Shown here in pieces: positions 1 to 19,615 of a stretch of 64,000 nt of DNA (its first letter is position 1; each line of letters begins with the position of its first letter). The stretch spans positions 81,006,492-81,070,491 of the forward strand of contig JAUMIR010000005.1 in assembly GCA_030847615.1 (NCBI GenBank), in the 5' to 3' direction. The stretch comes from Gambelia wislizenii (lineage: Eukaryota; Chordata; Lepidosauria; Squamata; Crotaphytidae). A program made the translations under genes and the position numbers. The notes beneath the pieces are model-generated. The model was not told where the DNA came from and ran no database searches. It saw only the letters and a program-made list of their open reading frames with translations.

Positions 1-2436
1 TCTTTTCCAGCCAGCTTTTAAAAAGACGGGAGGTGTGTGTACCCCTGAAAATTGAACAACTTTCTGAGGAACTAGATGCTTGGAGAGCCTGTACTCAGTC
101 GCTAAACAAGTAGGTGTTCAGTGATCCTAACAGAATTTTAGTTGCTTTAAATTCATGATCTTTTGCCTTTAGTAGAAGACAAATGTATCGGGAATTCTGA
201 TGCTATTTTTTACAACCTTCATTTAACATTACAAATAACATGTATTTCTCTCATAGATCTCCTGAAGAATGTCCACATACACCTCCATCTGAACTGCAAC
301 AAGAGATTTATGAAACACTGCTGTCACGAATACAAGAAGAACCTCTGAAAGTAAAGATAGGGCCAGATTATGTTACTGGCTCTAACCTTCCTAGTCATTC
401 AGATGTTCATGTCTCTTGTCTGACAGGATTAAGGATACAGGTATTGTACTGGATGGTACTGGATGGGCTGCACTTTTTGAGATCTTTGCAAATAGACTCT
501 TTGGTTGTATCTAGTAGTTAAGAAAGTGGAAGGCTGTTCACACAGTGGGGGTTTTCTACTGTTCTTGCCACAGCATGCACCTGCATCTTCTAAAAAAAAT
601 GTCCTAGGTGTCCAAGATCCTCAGGAAAGGCATTACACAAGCCTAATATTCTCATATATTCCTCTTTCCCCCCCTCCCCAAAACAAAGATCCCAGTCTTT
701 TTAAAGAATCAGTTGGCTTGTCTATACAAGGCAAAAAAATGTGGATTGCTCCACAGTAATGGCAATTAACGGCAGCTGCTACTTGTCTTGATGGGTTTTT
801 TGGAAGACTGCAGGCATGCAAAGCTATCTGCATTTGCTGTGCAAATGGGCATGCCTGTGAATCAAGATGTGGTCGTGAGTGAATTACTCGTGTTTTTACT
901 TACCTCAATTTGCCACCGCTGGGCAGTATTTTTATTTAAAAAAACATATCCAAGGTGCGAAAGAGTGATCTTTTGTTTTAACAAAAAAAAGAAACAAAAA
1001 AAGCCATTTTATCACTTTAGCGCTTGCTCGCTAAGGCGAAAATCCAACATGGCATCTCCAGACACTTGCCTTGTTAGCAACCTCTACCCTGTGTACATCT
1101 GACCAATCAGCTTTAAACCTCCACCCATATAGAGAAAGCAAATTAAATTGAATCACTTCTCCCAATTAGCAGGAATACACATCCCCCCCACTGTTTTTAA
1201 AAAACTTCAGGAAAAGCCATGAAGGCTTTTCCCATGCAGTATATGGTGGATTTGTTCCCGCTCCTTCCGAATACATCAAAATGATACGGGATGCCATTTA
1301 GACTGATTGTTTTCTACTTGCATTCTGCAAGGAGTATTTTTGCTGTTTAGACAATTGCCCTGACTCTCAAGTAAATCTTGTGAGGAACAGAAGATGAGAA
1401 AGATCTGTTGCACAAGCAGCTTTGTATTTGCATAATCTTTTGCTACAACCCTATGTAGTAAGTTATAGTTAAACCTATTTTAATGTTGTGGCTTGAGGAT
1501 ATCCAAGTCTGCAATCCTAAATGTACTTTACTTAGATTTACTTTTAAGTAAACATGCTGAGAATAATGCTGCACTTCTCCCTATTCTACGTCCTTGTAGC
1601 CTTTTCAACTTATTGCAGAGCCCCACTCTGCTTACGCAGTTACACCTTGAAAGTTCCTTTCCTTTCTTGATTAGGCAAACTGCTAGTGGCCTTGTGAAGA
1701 AGGAAAGCAGTGTTAACCACCATCAGTTATGACAAGAAATTAATAGTTCGGATTTTTAGAATAATTGCTCTCTAATGTATTTGGCTTTATAATGGACTTA
1801 CACATTTTTATATTCCAAAATCAAAATTTATAAAAGTCATCAGAATCATCTTCAAATGGGTAGTACTGCCCCTTCCCAAAATTTGGACAACTATCAAATC
1901 CCAGGCATTTGTCCAATTATACTTTAATGAAAAATCTTCCATTGACTTTGTTTTTCACTTTATGTATTAAGATGCAAGTGGTTTATAATTACATGTACAT
2001 TAAAAGAATGTGAATTTCAAAGATTGCATTTGATCACAAAATGTTCATGCTTGCTCTCCCCGCCCCCCATTGCAGATACCTTGAAAATCTGTTTTGTGGG
2101 GTTGGCAGACTTTTACGTATGGCATGGGATATGGTGCTGATGGAGCAAAGGAAGGACCTGACAGAAATTGTCCTTTCCTCTAGGTGAACTGAGGAGTAAT
2201 TTAGTATTCAGGGCACTAGTTTTTGCTGTGGTTAATTTTTTTTAATACAAAGAACTATGCATCAGATGTATAATATTTTGTTTTCTTTTTCTGTTTGTAC
2301 TGCTTACATTATACAGGGTCCAGTGTTCTTTCTTGAAGATGGAAAGTCAGCAGTTTCACTTAATGATGCATTGATGTGGGCAAAAGTGAACCCCTTCTCT
2401 CCATTGGGAACAGGAATACGGCTCAACCCATTCTAA
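1..2436 (+). CDS. WDR17: WDR17, last three visible coding exons (gene enters from the left)
   Basis: Three consecutive exons join in frame and encode the C-terminus of a protein: 11-109, 257-440 and 2317-2436, with acceptors at 9-10, 255-256 and 2315-2316 and donors at 110 and 441. About 134 residues are visible. The part seen is mostly polar and helical, with the segments LKIEQLSEELDAWRACTQSL and QQEIYETLLSRIQEE, and it ends FSPLGTGIRLNPF before TAA. No WD repeat is visible, because those would lie upstream of the window. The WDR17 assignment rests mainly on synteny: in mammals WDR17 is convergent with SPATA4, which is followed by ASB5, exactly the order seen here. A different neighbouring gene is possible but unlikely. 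The open frame and clean splice sites argue for a functional gene. Confidence 0.78.
11..109 (+). CDS. WDR17: WDR17 exon (antepenultimate)
   Basis: The exon is preceded by a pyrimidine-rich tract ending TTTTCCAG and followed by the donor GTAGGT. It encodes about 32 residues ending ACTQSLN plus two bases (AA). These two bases are completed by the first base of the next exon to give a lysine codon. A second AG at 13-14 could also serve as acceptor and would remove one codon. Confidence 0.75.
257..440 (+). CDS. WDR17: WDR17 exon (penultimate)
   Basis: The acceptor is TCTCATAG and the donor GTATTG. The exon is 184 nt, one base plus 61 codons, and begins SPEECPHTPPSELQQ. It ends with SCLTGLRIQ on a codon boundary, which fits the in-phase start of the final exon. 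Confidence 0.77.
714..1356. mobile_element. Nonautonomous DNA-transposon-like repeat, family X copy 1 (hAT-like ends)
   Basis: The outer ends read GGCTTGTCTATACA and TGTTTAGACAATTGCC, an imperfect inverted pair. The right half is closely related to 55565-55910, and much of the body appears in reverse orientation at 12430-13018. The ends resemble hAT-type termini common in reptile genomes. I could not identify an 8 bp target duplication, so the superfamily is tentative. No coding capacity is visible. It lies in the last WDR17 intron. Confidence 0.5.
2317..2436 (+). CDS. WDR17: WDR17 terminal exon with stop codon
   Basis: The acceptor is TTATACAG. The exon encodes 39 residues starting GPVFFLEDGKSAVSLNDALM and ending GIRLNPF, then TAA at 2434-2436. 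It is separated from the previous exon by a 1.9 kb intron that carries a repeat copy at 714-1356. Confidence 0.77.
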   Translation, partial: GPVFFLEDGKSAVSLNDALMWAKVNPFSPLGTGIRLNPF

Positions 2437-3300
2437 TGCATGAAAACACTCTACTCAGTTTTACAAAAAATGGACAACAAATATGGTAGTTTTTAGTTTG
2501 TCATTATTAGTTGAAGGATTTAAGATTGAATCTTCCTTGAAGGATAATTTCATGAACTCTGCAAATTGTACATCATTTATATATTTGATAATCCAAAGAA
2601 AGTCACACACCTTTGGCAACCATGGGCTATTTACAAAGGATTTAACATGCTGTTTCTATGAACAAATGTGTGAAAGACAAACTGCAAGGATAGCACAAAG
2701 CTCTTAATTTGAAGCACATTCATGCGTAAGTAACTTATGCCTCTCAGAACAGTCTCTATAAGCTGCTTTTAGAATTATAAGGCTATGATGGGAAGTACAT
2801 GATTCATATTTTAGATTAAGTTGTGTATTTGTCTTCTCTTGGTGGAAACTAAGAGCACAAGCTACAAAAAATATGTTTTGGTGCAAGAACCTAGAAACAA
2901 ATCAAGTTTATACAGCTGTTGTTCATGATGGACTGTGTTCTCATAAATCCAATAAATGATTAATGAGTCTAAATTAAATAGTTGTATAATAAATACAGAT
3001 TTCTGTTTAGCAGGTATTTTGAAATATTTAGTTTTACACTTCAACTGACATATAAAATTTTTCTTATATTTTGAATATCTAGATTTACACTTGACATTTC
3101 TCTTTATTTTAAATAAGCTTATTTCTAAAAGTTATTTTCTGAGAACTGCCATGTATGTAAATACTTAATGGAATGTATCAAAATACATGATGTAAATGTA
3201 GAGAATTCCTTTAATTTTAGTGATTGTAAACAAGTGGTATTCAAAGTTCTGAAATGTTAATAAATTGCTCATGTTTTATATAAAGGATTTATAATGATGC
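2437..3300 (+). other. WDR17 3' untranslated region and putative polyadenylation sites
   Basis: AT-rich sequence follows the WDR17 stop. AATAAA hexamers occur at 2951-2956, 2988-2993 and 3259-3264. The last is followed by GT/T-rich sequence and is my best guess for the main cleavage signal. No repeat or other gene is recognised here. Confidence 0.4.
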
Positions 3301-5241
3301 TTGTGCTCCAGTAAAAGAAAATAATTAGTCAAAGTGTGAGATAATTTTTTTTATCATATTGCATGTAAAGCAAGTATCCACGTTGATCATGAGCATCCTT
3401 ATTTGAAAATATTTGATTGAAAACAGCCTTAAGGTAGATGTTCTCTGAGTGTTGCACTGCCAGTTATTTTTAAAAACCTAGTTCGTCTTATCTTTCACAG
3501 TATGGACTTTGAGAGCTACATTTAGTCTTTTTATTAGTTTGAGATAACTAAATTCATGATGGGCACTCAAATGTTAGATCACTTACTTCTTCAGCCCATA
3601 TTGCATTTTGCCCATGATGAAAACGTAGTATTTCTCTCAAAAGAGTCAAATTGTTGTTCAGGCTATGATGACCCAACACATCTTCTAAAAGGTGCAACAC
3701 TTGGTTCACATTGTATTCAAAAAGCAGTTGTAGGACACTCAGAACTTTACTGCACTCCAAAGAAAAGTGGCTAAACAGCAGGAACATTCCGTCTTTCCTG
3801 CTGTTTTATCACATGATGTCAGCGTTCTTTCATTCCAGTCCAGTTTTACCTTGGTCCCCCATGGGATCAGAACAAAAGAATGGCAACACCATGCGGTAAG
3901 GCAGCAGGAAAGACAGAATGTTCCTGCTTTACTTTCCACACTCCAAAGAAAAGTGGCAATCTAAACCACAGTCACAGTGTATATAATGTACTTGAAGCAG
4001 GTATTTAGATGTTGTGTTTGCAATACAGAAAACAAATGTTTGTTGGAACTGGAATAGACTTTATTTATACAATATCCCTCCTCCTTTATTTTTCCTAGAC
4101 GTTCTTCAGAGAAGACTTCTTAATTTGTAGCTTCATTGGAAATCTGTAGTTTGAATGCTCCTTAGAAACCAGGACCACAGGCCACAATTTTAGCCTCATT
4201 TGCAATTCTACTGTATAGAGAGTATTCAAAACACAGATTCTTAATTCTGATATTATGGGAAACAATGGTTTAACAAATCAAGAGCTTGGAGTTCAAAAGA
4301 AGCAAGGGAAACACATAATTGAGGTTATAAAGCATCCTTGATCCATGGTTTGTTAGAACCAGAACATGTCTGAACCTGGGCCAGACACAGTACCTCATCA
4401 TGGAGGCCTTCCATATATCCTGTTTCTTCTCTGAGCATTTTAGCAAGAACTCCACCTTTTCACAAGTACCCAGAAGCATTCTGCCAATGCTCCCAATTTT
4501 GCAAAACATAGATAATAGTTCCTAAGAATCTTCGGATTATGCATTATTGATACTAAACTCATTAATCAGAAGAATTTAGTACAGAAAAAAAATACAAACA
4601 GTAGCATGGCACATCAAAGCATTGTTCCAATATACTAAAACAAAATCCACATTTTCAAAGAGAGTTGTTTCTATCCTTACACTTCAGCATTTATTTCTCA
4701 AGTAATAAGTAATCCTGGCCACAATATTCCATATATTTAATTATCGTTCCACCCCATTGCTGGCAGTTAATACTTTAGCTGCTGTTAATAAATTACTTCT
4801 CATACTGAAATATTTTTCACATCCATACTTGTCCATTCTGTGGAGGTACCTCTTATTTTTCTTCAGAGCAATAATTTTCATCAAAGGTCAGAAATACTCC
4901 ATTATTAAACAGAAGTCAAACGTGATGACCCAGGACTCACAGATTTAAGTATGTACATGGACTGCATATGGGCTTCAGTTTGGACCCCTTCACCAACAGC
5001 CCACTTTGGCTTGGACTAATCTGAAGCCCATCAGATTGACTCTGTCTAAATGTTTGTGCCTCCCACTATTATTGGAAAATTTACTTTATCCCCTTTGTGA
5101 GAGTAAACAAAATCTGCATGCATCCAGGGGGGAGATTATTATGCCAGCCAAATAAGTAACAAATAAGTGCAACAGTTTTTGTATAACAAATCTTTGAAGT
5201 TTGACTTTAAAAAATTAAAACTATTGATAACTCATTTCAAT
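3301..5241. other. Convergent intergenic DNA between WDR17 and SPATA4
   Basis: This stretch lies between the two convergent gene ends. Apart from the palindromic insertion at 3753-3957, I see only unremarkable AT-rich sequence. Short open frames here overlap on both strands and show no codon structure. Confidence 0.6.
3753..3957. mobile_element. 167 bp palindromic insertion flanked by a perfect 19 bp direct repeat
   Basis: The 19-mer CACTCCAAAGAAAAGTGGC occurs at 3753-3771 and again at 3939-3957. The 167 bp between them (3772-3938) is an imperfect palindrome. The outer arms (AGCAGGAACATTCCGTCTTT and the complement of AAAGACAGAATGTTCCTGCT) are nearly identical, and similarity continues at a lower level toward the centre. 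The structure indicates a foldback element with a long target-site duplication, unlike the 2-8 bp duplications of most DNA transposons. I do not recognise the family. Confidence 0.65.
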
Positions 5242-5247
5242 TTTATT
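5242..5247 (-). promoter_or_regulatory. Putative SPATA4 polyadenylation signal
   Basis: An AATAAA hexamer on the minus strand lies about 290 bases after the SPATA4 stop. It is the first canonical hexamer I see downstream. Confidence 0.45.
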
Positions 5248-5539
5248 TATTTCAATCAATTTTATTAGGGCATCAGCCAGCAGTACAAGGCTGGACACAT
5301 GCTGATGTCTAGATGTTTTCTTCTTTCTGCATTAGAACATTTAGAATAAGATTCCAGCCAACGAAGAGAAATAAGAAAAGCACTAATGTAGTTTGTTATG
5401 ACTACACACTAAGATCATATTATGTATTCTGTCTCACTATTAATGCCGTGTTTATAAGATTGATGTTTCCAATATAGTAAAGAAATTTGATCATAACCTT
5501 TCTGTTGAGTTAAAAATAAGCAAAGAACTCCTTTTCTAG

Positions 5540-14053
<8,514 letters not shown>

Positions 14054-14121
14054 GAGGAAGGCAAGGCGGGCGCTCGGGAGCCTCCGGCTTCTTCCAGGCC
14101 TCTGCGGTAGCCACGGCGACA

Positions 14122-14135
14122 GTTACCAGGGCAAC
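14122..14135 (-). promoter_or_regulatory. RFX X-box motif
   Basis: GTTACCAGGGCAAC is a near-perfect 14 bp inverted-repeat X-box (compare GTTGCCATGGCAAC). It lies about 70 bp upstream of the SPATA4 ATG. RFX factors drive cilium and sperm-flagellum genes, which fits the product. Confidence 0.7.
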
Positions 14136-14192
14136 CGCAACAGAGTCGGTCAGCCCCGCCCGCCCCGCCGAAGAGACGAGCCCAGCCCAGCG

Positions 14193-14201
14193 GCGCATGC
14201 G
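14193..14201 (-). promoter_or_regulatory. NRF1-like site
   Basis: GCGCATGCG matches the core of the palindromic NRF1 motif. It lies 140 bp upstream of the SPATA4 ATG within the CpG island. Confidence 0.5.
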
Positions 14202-14414
14202 TCGGAACCTCCCTGGCTGTGTCAGGACGCTCCTCAACTGAGAGCGAGTGTCGCTTGCGTCAAAGGCTTGAGTTTGGGCGGTGGCAGGTATTTCTTGTGG
14301 AGCCGTCTACAATACACACACACACTCACTGTATACAATATAGAAAGGGTATTGAGTGCTGTTCCTTCCCCGCCGTTTTTGGGAGGGCCCTGTAGTTTCC
14401 AGGGTTTATCAATA

Positions 14415-14652
14415 CAGTTGTTTCCTCCGTATCCACGGATTTGGTATCCACGGATTTAAGTATTCATGGGTTGAAAATATTCTTTAAAAAATAATAATCC
14501 AAAAAAGCAAACCTTGATTTTGCCATCTTATATTAGGGACACTATTTTGCTATGCCACTGCATATAATGGGACTTGAGTATTCACGGATCTTGGTATCCA
14601 CGGGGGGGGGGTGTCCTGGAACCAAACCCCAGGAAATATGAAGGGACAACTG
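14415..14652. mobile_element. pogo/Tigger-like MITE, subfamily 2
   Basis: The element is flanked by TA (14413-14414 and 14653-14654). The ends are CAGTTGTTTCCTCCGTATCC and AAGGGACAACTG. The interior carries repeated TATCCACGGAT phrases. It is the same subfamily as 15705-15936, but in the opposite orientation. Confidence 0.8.
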
Positions 14653-14862
14653 TAAAACCTCTGGAATGGTGGTAGAGGTGGATGCTCAGGAGTTTTGAAG
14701 CTGGGGGAGGTAATAAGTGGCTCATTTGCTGGCATTGTCAGGCCTACCCTTAAAAACCCCAGCGTTTCCTTGGGACTTGTAGAATTCAAGGAGTGCTTGG
14801 GGAGAAAGGACCTTTTGCGACTACAACTCCCATGAGAATGCCCTAGGCAGTATGGAAGTATA

Positions 14863-15114
14863 CAGTAGGACCTCCATATCCACTGATTCATTATCCACTG
14901 ATTCAGTTATCCACAGGACAGGCAAAACAGCACACTTATCATAGAATCTTACTAAAATGTCTTCTCTAGCCATTTTCTAGGTCCTCCAAGGCAACTCTAT
15001 GGTGTTTTAAACCAGAAATCACATTATTTTCAATAGTGTTTGCTATTATTCACAGTTTTCAGTATCTACAGGGGCCCCAAAAACCAATCCTCAGGGGATA
15101 AGGGGGTCCTACTG
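14863..15114. mobile_element. pogo/Tigger-like MITE, subfamily 1
   Basis: TA flanks lie at 14861-14862 and 15115-15116. The ends CAGTAGGACCTCCATATCC and AGGGGGTCCTACTG are inverted. It matches 8567-8839. Confidence 0.8.
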
Positions 15115-15704
15115 TATTTATTTCAATTAACCATGATAGGAGACTTTTGAGTGACCATGCTTAAACATCACAGGCACTGTGTGTTTTTTATTACAGTACT
15201 AGCAGCCTTTGGCTCTATCCTACTGGCCGAGCAAGTTGGATGAATCTGATGGGGCTAGCCCAAGACGTTTTGCTGCCTGAGGCAAGGAACAAAATGTCAT
15301 ACATATGTACACCTTTCCATATACAGGATTTAACTGGACTACTGGTTGAATTTTATTTCATTACTAGTGCCTGGACAAGGTCCTTCACCATACCTGAGGA
15401 CAGCAGGGATGGAAAATATCTCTAGATTTTGGAGAACTGACATCAGTCCTAGCCAGAAAAAAACAATGGTGGCGGATGCTGGGAATTGCAGTCCAGCAGC
15501 TGGAGCCACATATCTCATCCCCCAATACAAGGATATGGGATCTGCTGGTGACCCAGAATAGTGGGAAAGCAAGGGGATTCAAGAAGGACTGGCTGAAGGA
15601 CCTCAGCTACCTGAGGCAATTACTTCTTTGTCTAATGATAGGTTTGGCCCTGCTAGCAAATTATGATAATTGTCACAAAGAATGGTCATTTCCGCATTCA
15701 AATT

Positions 15705-15936
15705 ACAGTTGTCCCTTCATATTCGCTGCGCTTTGGTTCCAAGGACCCCCCGCAGATATCAAAATCCGTGAATACTCAAGTCCCATTATATGCAATAGCA
15801 TAGCAAAATGGTGTCCCTTATATAAGATGGCAAAATCAAGTCTTGTTTTTTGGGTTATTATTTTTTTAAGAATATTTTCAAGCTGTGAATAGTTAAATCC
15901 GTGGATACCAAATCTGTGGATACAGAGGGACAACTG
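15705..15936. mobile_element. pogo/Tigger-like MITE, subfamily 2
   Basis: TA flanks lie at 15703-15704 and 15937-15938. The terminal inverted repeats CAGTTGTCCCTT and AGAGGGACAACTG are nearly perfect. It is inverted relative to 14415-14652, giving a 1.3 kb inverted pair. Confidence 0.85.
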
Positions 15937-16024
15937 TATTAGCCTCTATCACGTGTGGTTTGATTCTGTGGGTTAATTCTGTAACTTGTTCATTATTTGT
16001 GATTGAATTTCCCCTTGTTCAGGG

Positions 16025-16235
16025 GTCTACAAACCCTGAAGGCACCAGATCCTGTCTGATCTGGGAAGCTAAGCAGTGTTAGGCCTGGATTGTACTTGGA
16101 TGTGGAACCAGCAAAGCATATCAAGTGCCGTATGCTAATATTTCAGAGGAAGAAAATAGCAAACATCTGAGACTTCTTTGCCAAAGAAAACATATACAAT
16201 TCATGGGATCACCATAAGTTGACAGGTAACTTGAA
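16025..16235 (+). mobile_element. 5S-rRNA-derived SINE, copy 1
   Basis: The head is 5S-like: GTCTAC at the start, CTGATCTGGGAAGCTAAGCA, GGCCTGG and GTACTTGGATG. The body and tail (GGATCACCATAAGTTGACAG and AACTTGAAGGTGCA) resemble the tail of the tRNA-derived SINEs in this window. It is too diverged to be a functional 5S gene. Confidence 0.75.
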
Positions 16236-18560
16236 GGTGCATATCCTTCCTTGTTTTTTCCTCCCAAAATTTTTATCCCTGCTTTCTGCCATGCTTACCT
16301 CTATGTCTGAATTTAACTCCTACATTTTCTTCAAAGCCTGTTTCTTCAGACTGGAACAAACAGCTGTGGGAATCCCTTCTTTGCCCAAGTATGTGGAAGT
16401 TACTTATTGCTAATTAGAAGAGATCCCCCTAGTAAAGGATCTGATTAAAAGCTGTTTTTAAAATAGCATGTAAGTGTAAGTACTTTGGATTAATATGAAG
16501 GACAAAATAAACACAGTGATCCATATCAAATGACAAAGCCACATAGGTTCTGAGTGACATTTAGGAAGGAATTCACAGTTTACTTTGGCTTTCTCTCAAG
16601 CCTTTGTTATGGAGAAGGAATCTATTTTGCAAAGCCTGAATCTTTAACAGTAGCATTTGGATTGTTTCTGATTTACTTCACCAACTTAATGTAGCTGGAA
16701 ACAAGTTTATTCCATGGATTTTCATTTTTTTTAATGCTTGGATGATAATCACAATGAAAGGAGCCAGTTTGCTTAGCACGCACAGCTATTAATGTAGCAC
16801 AGCGTGTAAAATGTGCCATTATCTGTAATAAAACTTAGCTATGAACTCTGCCCCGCCCCATGTTGATCATTGAACATACACCAGATTACTATTAAAAAAT
16901 ATTTCTAGCTGTCTAGTTTATAGGTAAACTAGACATCTAGACATTGATTTAATTTTTAAAGTTAAATAAGGTGTGCCACCCTCAGAAAGTGGAGTACATC
17001 CCTCATAGATAACGCCTGACACAGCCACATGAAGCAGTCTAGTATTGATTGGTTGTGCCTACTATCCTATCTTGAATCTGCTGTTAAGCATGGCTTACAC
17101 CCCACTTCCAGAGACCCCACTTCTAGAATTTGGTTCATTAATGTGACCTTTCACAAGGGAAAAGGCACAGGATGGTCTCAGAGAAGAGGACAGCTGAATG
17201 CCATGCTTTGCCCTGGGAAGCCTAAGGCTAAAAGCCAAAATGGACACCTTTCCCAGGAAAGGGAGACAATGGGTGAATGAAACCTTTTTATTTGCTGATT
17301 CTGAAATTTCCTTTCCTAAATCCCCAAACCTTACACAGGTTGCTCAAGCTTTTAAAATCCAATCACCGGACATTAAGAAACACATTTAGCATTTTCCACA
17401 CCTTTTGTCAAGACCAGAAAACTCATTGTGCAATCCATGAAGGCTCAGGAAATCTAGTATTTCAACCCATGAAACATCAAATCCCCATAGGTGTATTTGG
17501 AGGTATAAATGACCCCCAAATATGCCCAAGTGTGCACAGCCAGTTATAGGGGAGACCCTGTCACTCTGTGTTAGCCACCCCAGGTTCCTCCATCCACTCT
17601 GCCAGCTTGACCACAGGACAGGTTGTATCACCCCAACAAATCCTCTTGCTACCCCCTAAGTTTTTCCCACTGTTTTTCTATAGCCTTGTGTGAATGCTTT
17701 TTCTGGGTGAATGTGTGTGTGTCTGGGGTTATTTTTGAACTCTTTAATAAAAACCATACTTAATTTTACATGTGTGTGTATTCCATCCAGACTAGTACTG
17801 CTAGACAAAGGTTTGCAAGATTCCCTTGTTACCCCCTGTTGCATAGCTAAAGTCGAGTTGCTCTTAATTTCCCCAACATATTAGAAACTCGATATTTTAT
17901 TGGAATTTTCCAAGGAGCATTTTGGGTAACACTGCGGTTTTGAACAAATACTAGCTATTAAGTGTTATCCCAGTTTTAAATTTACATGCAGCCATGTACT
18001 TCAGTAGGTAACTACTGGTTATGTGCTCTCTCCACTTAATCTACCTCACAGAGCTATTGTGAGGGAAAAGTAGATACCTATGTGTATCACCTTGAATTAA
18101 TTAAGTATATTTTCTTGTGTCATGAAACAATGTAAAGGATACATGGGCAAAGTGTTCTGAGTAGTATGTTTTTATCCATCTGTTTCTATAGGGGAAGAAT
18201 GCAGATCCAGGTTCATAATTTGTAGTCATAATGCCTAAGATGAAGATGAAGTTGACATTGTGCTATCACTAATCTAATAGCTCATATATGCAATGCTTAA
18301 TTTCTAAAGAAATAGTACCCACCCCCATGCCCACCAGGATGCTTTTCTTTATAAACCAAGGTGCATGAGTGGTGCTTGAGATCTGCTGGCCCAAAATGAC
18401 TTATGTTATACACACTTACCAAGAAGCAACCCCACAAAAACTGGTGTATCTTATGTCTAAGTAAGAATGTGTAGGATTGAACATCAGACTGGCCTTGAAT
18501 ACCACTGTTACAATAAGGAACTGACTAAGGACTGGAGAAGAGAAATGAATTCACAGCATC
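16236..18560. other. Intergenic DNA between SPATA4 and ASB5
   Basis: I see no gene and no well-defined repeat here. Around 17580-17850 a TTTAATAAAAACC phrase and a GT-rich tract resemble a retroelement 3' end but cannot be assigned. Confidence 0.4.
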
Positions 18561-18563
18561 TGC

Positions 18564-18569
18564 TTTATT
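18564..18569 (-). promoter_or_regulatory. Candidate ASB5 polyadenylation signal
   Basis: AATAAA on the minus strand lies about 920 bases after the ASB5 stop. It is the nearest canonical hexamer downstream that I found, but the length of the 3' UTR is unknown. Confidence 0.3.
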
Positions 18570-19487
18570 AACTGCTTAAGCAGGGAAGACAGGAAGAAAA
18601 ATGACACAAGTGTTTATATTGTCTTTCAGATATATTTAGAGACATTACATGTCTGGATGCATACATAACAGACAACCTGAACCAGAATATAACAAAACCA
18701 AACAATAATTAAAATATCAGAACAAAATATCTTGTATAGATTGTACCAGACCCATGCTTTCAACATGTTCGCCAGTACAACGCCCTGTGAGAATTTTGGT
18801 GCTAGACATATAACATTATTCCGCTCCAGTCCTTAAGCAGGCCATGGGTCCACTAAAAAGCTGTTGCTCCTGACAACTACAGTGCCTTCATTTTTTTCTG
18901 CTGCAGTGAACAAAGAGTGGAGCAGATTTTGAAGGGTGCAACAGCATTTAAATGAACAAAACCCTCCCTAAAACTAGATGTTCTTGTTCAGAAAGAGCAA
19001 GGGAGATTATTCTTCCCCAGTTGTGATCATTCCCACAGGGGGTGGTGAGGGAGAAACATTCCAAACATTACTAAGTGGGAAATTCCCCTACCCCAAAGAC
19101 CAGTGTGGCCCTGCTAGGAAAATGTCATTCTGTTTTAACTAACAAAATAGCTGGAGAAAACACAACAGAATCCTCACAAGAACAACTGCACACTCCCTGC
19201 ACAAAGTACAATCTTGGTTTAATCACCTTAATGGTTACAGTGAAGTGTTTTTAACATGCTTCCAAGGTATGGATGATTTCTGTTATACTGAATTACATTA
19301 GCACCTTGTCATTGGGTTGCTTAAGGATCCCAAATACTGTTGGATCATAATTGCAGTTGTCACATATATGTTAGTATGTAAAAGTTAGTTTAGACACACA
19401 CACACCTTTCCCATCCCAACCATTTTTCATGTGAAACATAAAAGTAAAATACTTGTTCTTCAAGTACTGACAAGCTAGTCCACCACA

Positions 19488-19615
19488 TTATCTATACTGT
19501 AAGAAGTCTTTCAATATTGTGGGCAACTGGAGTTGTGGTACAAGATGCAATCTGGCTCTTCCTATGTAATTTCGGATACATAGCCGGCACAGTTGGCAAA
19601 GAGAACACGGAGTAG
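19488..19615 (-). CDS. ASB5: ASB5 exon 7, SOCS box and stop
   Basis: The acceptor is CACATGCAG. The exon encodes ATPCSLCQLCRLCIRNYIGR, then ARLHLVPQLQLPTILKDF and LQYR, ending TAA at 19490-19488. The SLxxLCR phrase is the BC-box and the LPTIL phrase sits in the Cul5-box position. Confidence 0.95.

Noticed and set aside
3554..3964. Several 62-77 aa frames on both strands near the WDR17 3' end
   Set aside because: They span the palindromic insertion, where both strands read similarly, and have no splice or codon support.
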